Shown here: positions 61,489-64,000 of the stretch, piece after piece | How the letters are laid out: each line of letters opens with the position of its first letter | Position numbering within the stretch: position 1 is the first letter of the stretch | Source: DATFKA01 sp035268885 | Lineage (GTDB): Bacteria; Bacteroidota; Bacteroidia; Chitinophagales; Saprospiraceae | Assembly: GCA_035268885.1 (NCBI GenBank) | Contig: DATFKA010000162.1 | Coordinates: forward strand, 28,950 to 92,949 | DNA: 64,000 nucleotides | Reading direction: 5' to 3' | Notes under the pieces: model-generated | The model's input: the letters and a program-made list of their open reading frames with translations, nothing else | Database searches by the model: none | Told to the model about the DNA's origin: nothing | Program-made: the position numbers and the translations under genes

Positions 61489-61995
61489 TTAAGCAAGGTG
61501 TGCTCTAATCATCCAGGCCATTTTTTCGTGCACCTCCATCAGGGCGGTCATAAAGTCGGCCGTACCGGCATCTTTATACTGATCTTGTACTTCATCGATA
61601 TCGTTGCGTAGTACTTTGATGATCATTTCGTGATCAACCAATAGATTTTGCAGCATTAATTTAGCATCTCCCTTTAGGTGATCAGATTCTCCCAGGCGAG
61701 CTACTTTTTTAATTTCCTCCATGGAACCCATGGCGTAGTAGCCCAGGCTGCGAATCCGCTCGGCAATATCATCGATGGAGCCTTCCAGTTCCTCGTATTG
61801 CTCTTGGAAAAGTTCGTGTAGGGGCGCAAAGAACATACCCTCGACGTTCCAGTGGTAATTACGCAGTTTCATGTAAAGTACATGCTCATCGGCCAATAGC
61901 AGGGTTAGTGCCTCTACCACCTTAGAACGATTATCCTGAGTAATACCTATATTAGTTTTGCTATCTGCTTTGGTAAGTTTTGTGATTTGATCCAT
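61489..61995 (-). CDS. dps: Dps family ferritin-like DNA-protection protein
   Basis: A 168-residue protein started at the ATG at 61995 (MDQITKLTK). Ferroxidase-site motif NYHWNVEGMFFAPLHELFQEQYEELEGSIDDIAERIRSLG with the His, Asp and Glu of the intersubunit site, and a C-terminal helix HEKMAWMIRAHLA. Forms a dodecamer that oxidises and stores iron and protects DNA from peroxide. Single gene with strong terminator. An ATG ten codons upstream is not needed. Confidence 0.95.
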   Translation of the reverse strand: MDQITKLTKADSKTNIGITQDNRSKVVEALTLLLADEHVLYMKLRNYHWNVEGMFFAPLHELFQEQYEELEGSIDDIAERIRSLGYYAMGSMEEIKKVARLGESDHLKGDAKLMLQNLLVDHEMIIKVLRNDIDEVQDQYKDAGTADFMTALMEVHEKMAWMIRAHLA

Positions 61996-62267
61996 TCTTT
62001 TGTCTATAAATTTTAGTGAACACATGAGAACAAGCTCATGGGCTTAAAAGTTGATCTTAAGCTAAGGTTATAAAGTTAAAAAAAATGTGATAAAACCACA
62101 CAGACAATAATCAATAAGAATCCAGCAAATTCTCTTGGTTTTTAAATGAAAAAACAATTATATTTGCCCACCGAATAAAACAGGTGGTCATTTGGCCGGG
62201 TGGATATATAGTCAAGTTCAAGTATTACCGGACGATATGACCACATAGCTAATGACCATATAGAACT

Positions 62268-62341
62268 CGGGATGTAGCGCAGCCCGGTAGCGCGTTCGCC
62301 TGGGGGGCGAGAGGCCGCAGGTTCAAATCCTGTCATCCCGA
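62268..62341 (+). tRNA. tRNA-Pro (anticodon GGG)
   Basis: A 74-base cloverleaf: acceptor CGGGATG/CATCCCG, D arm GCGC...GCGC with loop AGCCCGGTA, anticodon stem TTCGC/GCGAG with loop CTGGGGG (GGG), T arm CAGG-TTCAAAT-CCTG, discriminator A. No encoded CCA (A then CTA). Followed by an intrinsic terminator. The upstream 160 bases hold short AT-rich repeats such as ATGACCA around 62238 and 62253 but no gene. Confidence 0.95.
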
Positions 62342-62352
62342 CTAAAATAAAA

Positions 62353-62384
62353 AGTCATCCGCCTGAGGCGGATGGCTTTTTTTG
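62353..62384 (+). terminator. Terminator of the tRNA-Pro gene
   Basis: GTCATCCGCC pairs with GGCGGATGGC over ten positions (one G-T) with a short loop, followed by TTTTTTT. Twelve bases past the tRNA. Confidence 0.92.
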
Positions 62385-62548
62385 ATTTTATGAATCCCGC
62401 CACCCCCGATCATTCTCCCAGATCAGGGTTTCTTTAATTGAATCCTTAAAGTTGGGGCATAAACTTTATTCCAGTTTTAGTAAATTGGTCTTTTGCTCGC
62501 TATACCTGCGTATCCGGTATTTTGGTTTTTCTATTAATACACATACAT

Positions 62549-64000
62549 ATGAACCAGCAAAGGAAAAGTAAACCGGGATTGATTACTACTGTGACTTTAT
62601 ATCTCGGATTATCATTAATAGTGAGTTGTTGTTCTTTGTCGGCGCCTCAGGAGCGTCCCAATATTCTTCTCATCGTAGCGGATGACCTGGGCTACGGCGA
62701 TATCGGCTGCTTTGGGGGCGATATTGAAACGCCCAATATTGATGCCCTGGCTGCCCGTGGCATCCGCTTTAGTCGTTTTCATACGGCACCCATGTGCGCT
62801 CCGACGCGGGCCATGTTGCTATCCGGTAATGACAATCACATCGCGGGAATCGGCCGGCAAGCGCGGGTGTCTGAGGATTTTGGTTACGAAGGACAGCTGA
62901 CGGATCGCATCGTGACCATCCCACAATTGTTGCGGGATACGGGATACCACACTTATATGGCCGGTAAATGGCATATGGGAAGAACATCCGAAGCCAATCC
63001 TGCTCAAAAAGGTTTTGAACAATCCTTTGTTCTTTTATCCGGTGCGGGCAATCACTATACCAATCAGAGTGCCCTGAGTAAGGGGAAGTCCAGATATACC
63101 GAGAACGGAGACAGCATCACCTGGGCCGATGGGGATTATTCTACCGATTTCTACACGGAGAAACTAATCCAGTACATGGATCAGGACCGGGCAGACGGGC
63201 AACCCTTTTTTGCCTACGCTGCTTATACCTCTCCCCACTGGCCACTGCAGGTAGATGAGGCCTATTGGAAAAAATACGAAGGTAAATACGATAGGGGCTA
63301 CGAAGCCTTGCGACAAAAACGGTTCAACAGTCTGAAAACAGCGGGTATAATCCCGAAAGATGCCGCACTGCCCGCTATGCATCCCTCCGTTACGCCCTGG
63401 GATTCGCTGCCGGCCGAGCAGCAGAAAAAAGAAGCACGTAAGATGGAGCTCTACGCCGGTATGGTCGATAACCTGGATGAGAATATTGGTCGGCTGATCG
63501 ATTACTTGAAGGATACGGGCCAATTTGACAATACCCTCATTGTATTTATGTCGGATAACGGAGCGGCCCCCAGGGATTTCTTTCATAACAAAAGATACCG
63601 GGAGCGGCTTTCGGATTATTACAATGATGATTATGAGCAGATGGGAGAGGCCGACTCCTACATCTCTTACGGACCACAGTGGGCAGAGGCGGGTTCAGCT
63701 CCCTTTCGTTACTACAAGGATTACGCTACGGAGGGCGGCATGAATACCACCCTGATCCTGAGCGGACCACAGGTCGAGCGGCAGGGGAGCATCCACCACG
63801 GCTTTACCACTTTGCTGGATCTGGCGCCTACCTTTTACGATTTAGCGCAGACCAGCTATCCGGAGACTTTTCGGGGCCAAAAGCTCTATCCATTACTAGG
63901 TATCTCATTGATGCCCTTCCTTACCGGAAAAGAGAAAGTCATCCATGATCAGGAATATGTCTTTGCCCTTGAGCACGGGGGTAACGCTATGGTTAGGAAA
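62549..64000 (+). CDS. Formylglycine-type sulfatase lipoprotein, 3' end cut by window
   Basis: 484 codons from the ATG at 62549 to the window edge with no stop. Lipoprotein signal (VSCC at about residue 27). N-terminal metal site LIVADDLGYGDIGCFGG, the sulfatase signature CAPTR (Cys83 becomes formylglycine), and GKWHMG near residue 136. Then SDNGAAP in the middle of the C-terminal half. Aryl/carbohydrate sulfatase S1 family, desulfating a sulfated glycan, in keeping with an algal-polysaccharide lifestyle. The end lies outside. Confidence 0.93.
   Translation, partial: MNQQRKSKPGLITTVTLYLGLSLIVSCCSLSAPQERPNILLIVADDLGYGDIGCFGGDIETPNIDALAARGIRFSRFHTAPMCAPTRAMLLSGNDNHIAGIGRQARVSEDFGYEGQLTDRIVTIPQLLRDTGYHTYMAGKWHMGRTSEANPAQKGFEQSFVLLSGAGNHYTNQSALSKGKSRYTENGDSITWADGDYSTDFYTEKLIQYMDQDRADGQPFFAYAAYTSPHWPLQVDEAYWKKYEGKYDRGYEALRQKRFNSLKTAGIIPKDAALPAMHPSVTPWDSLPAEQQKKEARKMELYAGMVDNLDENIGRLIDYLKDTGQFDNTLIVFMSDNGAAPRDFFHNKRYRERLSDYYNDDYEQMGEADSYISYGPQWAEAGSAPFRYYKDYATEGGMNTTLILSGPQVERQGSIHHGFTTLLDLAPTFYDLAQTSYPETFRGQKLYPLLGISLMPFLTGKEKVIHDQEYVFALEHGGNAMVRK

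Noticed and set aside
61299..61496. Minus-strand 65-codon frame downstream of dps
   Set aside because: It passes through the dps terminator hairpin and overlaps the dps end; a shadow.
62142..62336. Minus-strand frame across the tRNA (MTGFEPAASRPPG...)
   Set aside because: This is the well-known false translation of a tRNA gene in antisense; the cloverleaf explains the sequence.

Overview
The window reads as chromosomal DNA of a member of the Bacteroidota, most likely a marine or sediment lineage near Saprospiria/Lewinellaceae. Support: LytTR regulators paired with LytS-type kinases, TonB-C and carboxypeptidase-like regulatory domains, a FucP-type sugar porter, a GH95 fucosidase, a DUF1080 protein, a formylglycine-type sulfatase, a YtxJ bacilliredoxin, and generally weak Shine-Dalgarno sites. 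The exact genus is inference. Both strands are densely coded and most genes are intact. There is no rRNA, CRISPR array, prophage or complete insertion sequence; one tRNA (Pro, GGG) is present.

Layout. 1-13 kb: a cut DUF1080 protein, an M14 carboxypeptidase, a TonB-C protein, a large beta-helix/PKD surface protein with an IPTL-like C-terminal tail, a TPR lipoprotein, a caspase-subtilase fusion protease and an L-fucose porter. A decayed second copy of the protease's C-terminal tail lies at 7095-7253. 13-21 kb: an MG2-like envelope protein, a SulP anion transporter, a small exported protein and a LytS/LytTR pair. 21-30 kb: a seven-gene efflux operon (HlyD, TolC, ABC ATPase, two FtsX permeases, sigma-54 activator, PAS kinase) preceded by a good palindromic activator site and a -24/-12 element. 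30-40 kb: housekeeping and envelope genes (SpoU methylase, LpxR-like, TesB, YtxJ, FolA, MFS, S21, DUF502), several small proteins, a SPOR-like lipoprotein and a 338-bp relic of an insertion sequence with 19-bp perfect inverted ends.

40-55 kb: a ZIP transporter; a LytS-LytTR-PstS-like triad; two phasin-like proteins; a SARP-type regulator with a small partner; a Gfo/Idh oxidoreductase; then a same-strand run of WS/DGAT-SCP2 fusion, GH95 glycosidase, carbamoyltransferase, SGNH protein, a 49-aa DUF5989 protein and SxtJ. The last genes form the carbamoyltransferase/SxtJ/DUF5989 association known from the saxitoxin cluster, here with a SGNH protein and a glycosidase. The phasins and the acyltransferase suggest intracellular neutral-lipid inclusions (inference). 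55-64 kb: GpsA, an EamA transporter, a KSTD-like FAD dehydrogenase, a palindrome-rich intergenic stretch, a TIGR01777 protein, two small Cys/Lys-rich proteins, Dps, tRNA-Pro and a sulfatase running off the end.

Candidates most worth follow-up: the caspase-subtilase fusion with its fossil tail, the sigma-54 control region of the efflux operon, the GH95-carbamoyltransferase-SGNH-DUF5989-SxtJ run, and the phasin/SARP/WS-DGAT-SCP2 neighbourhood.
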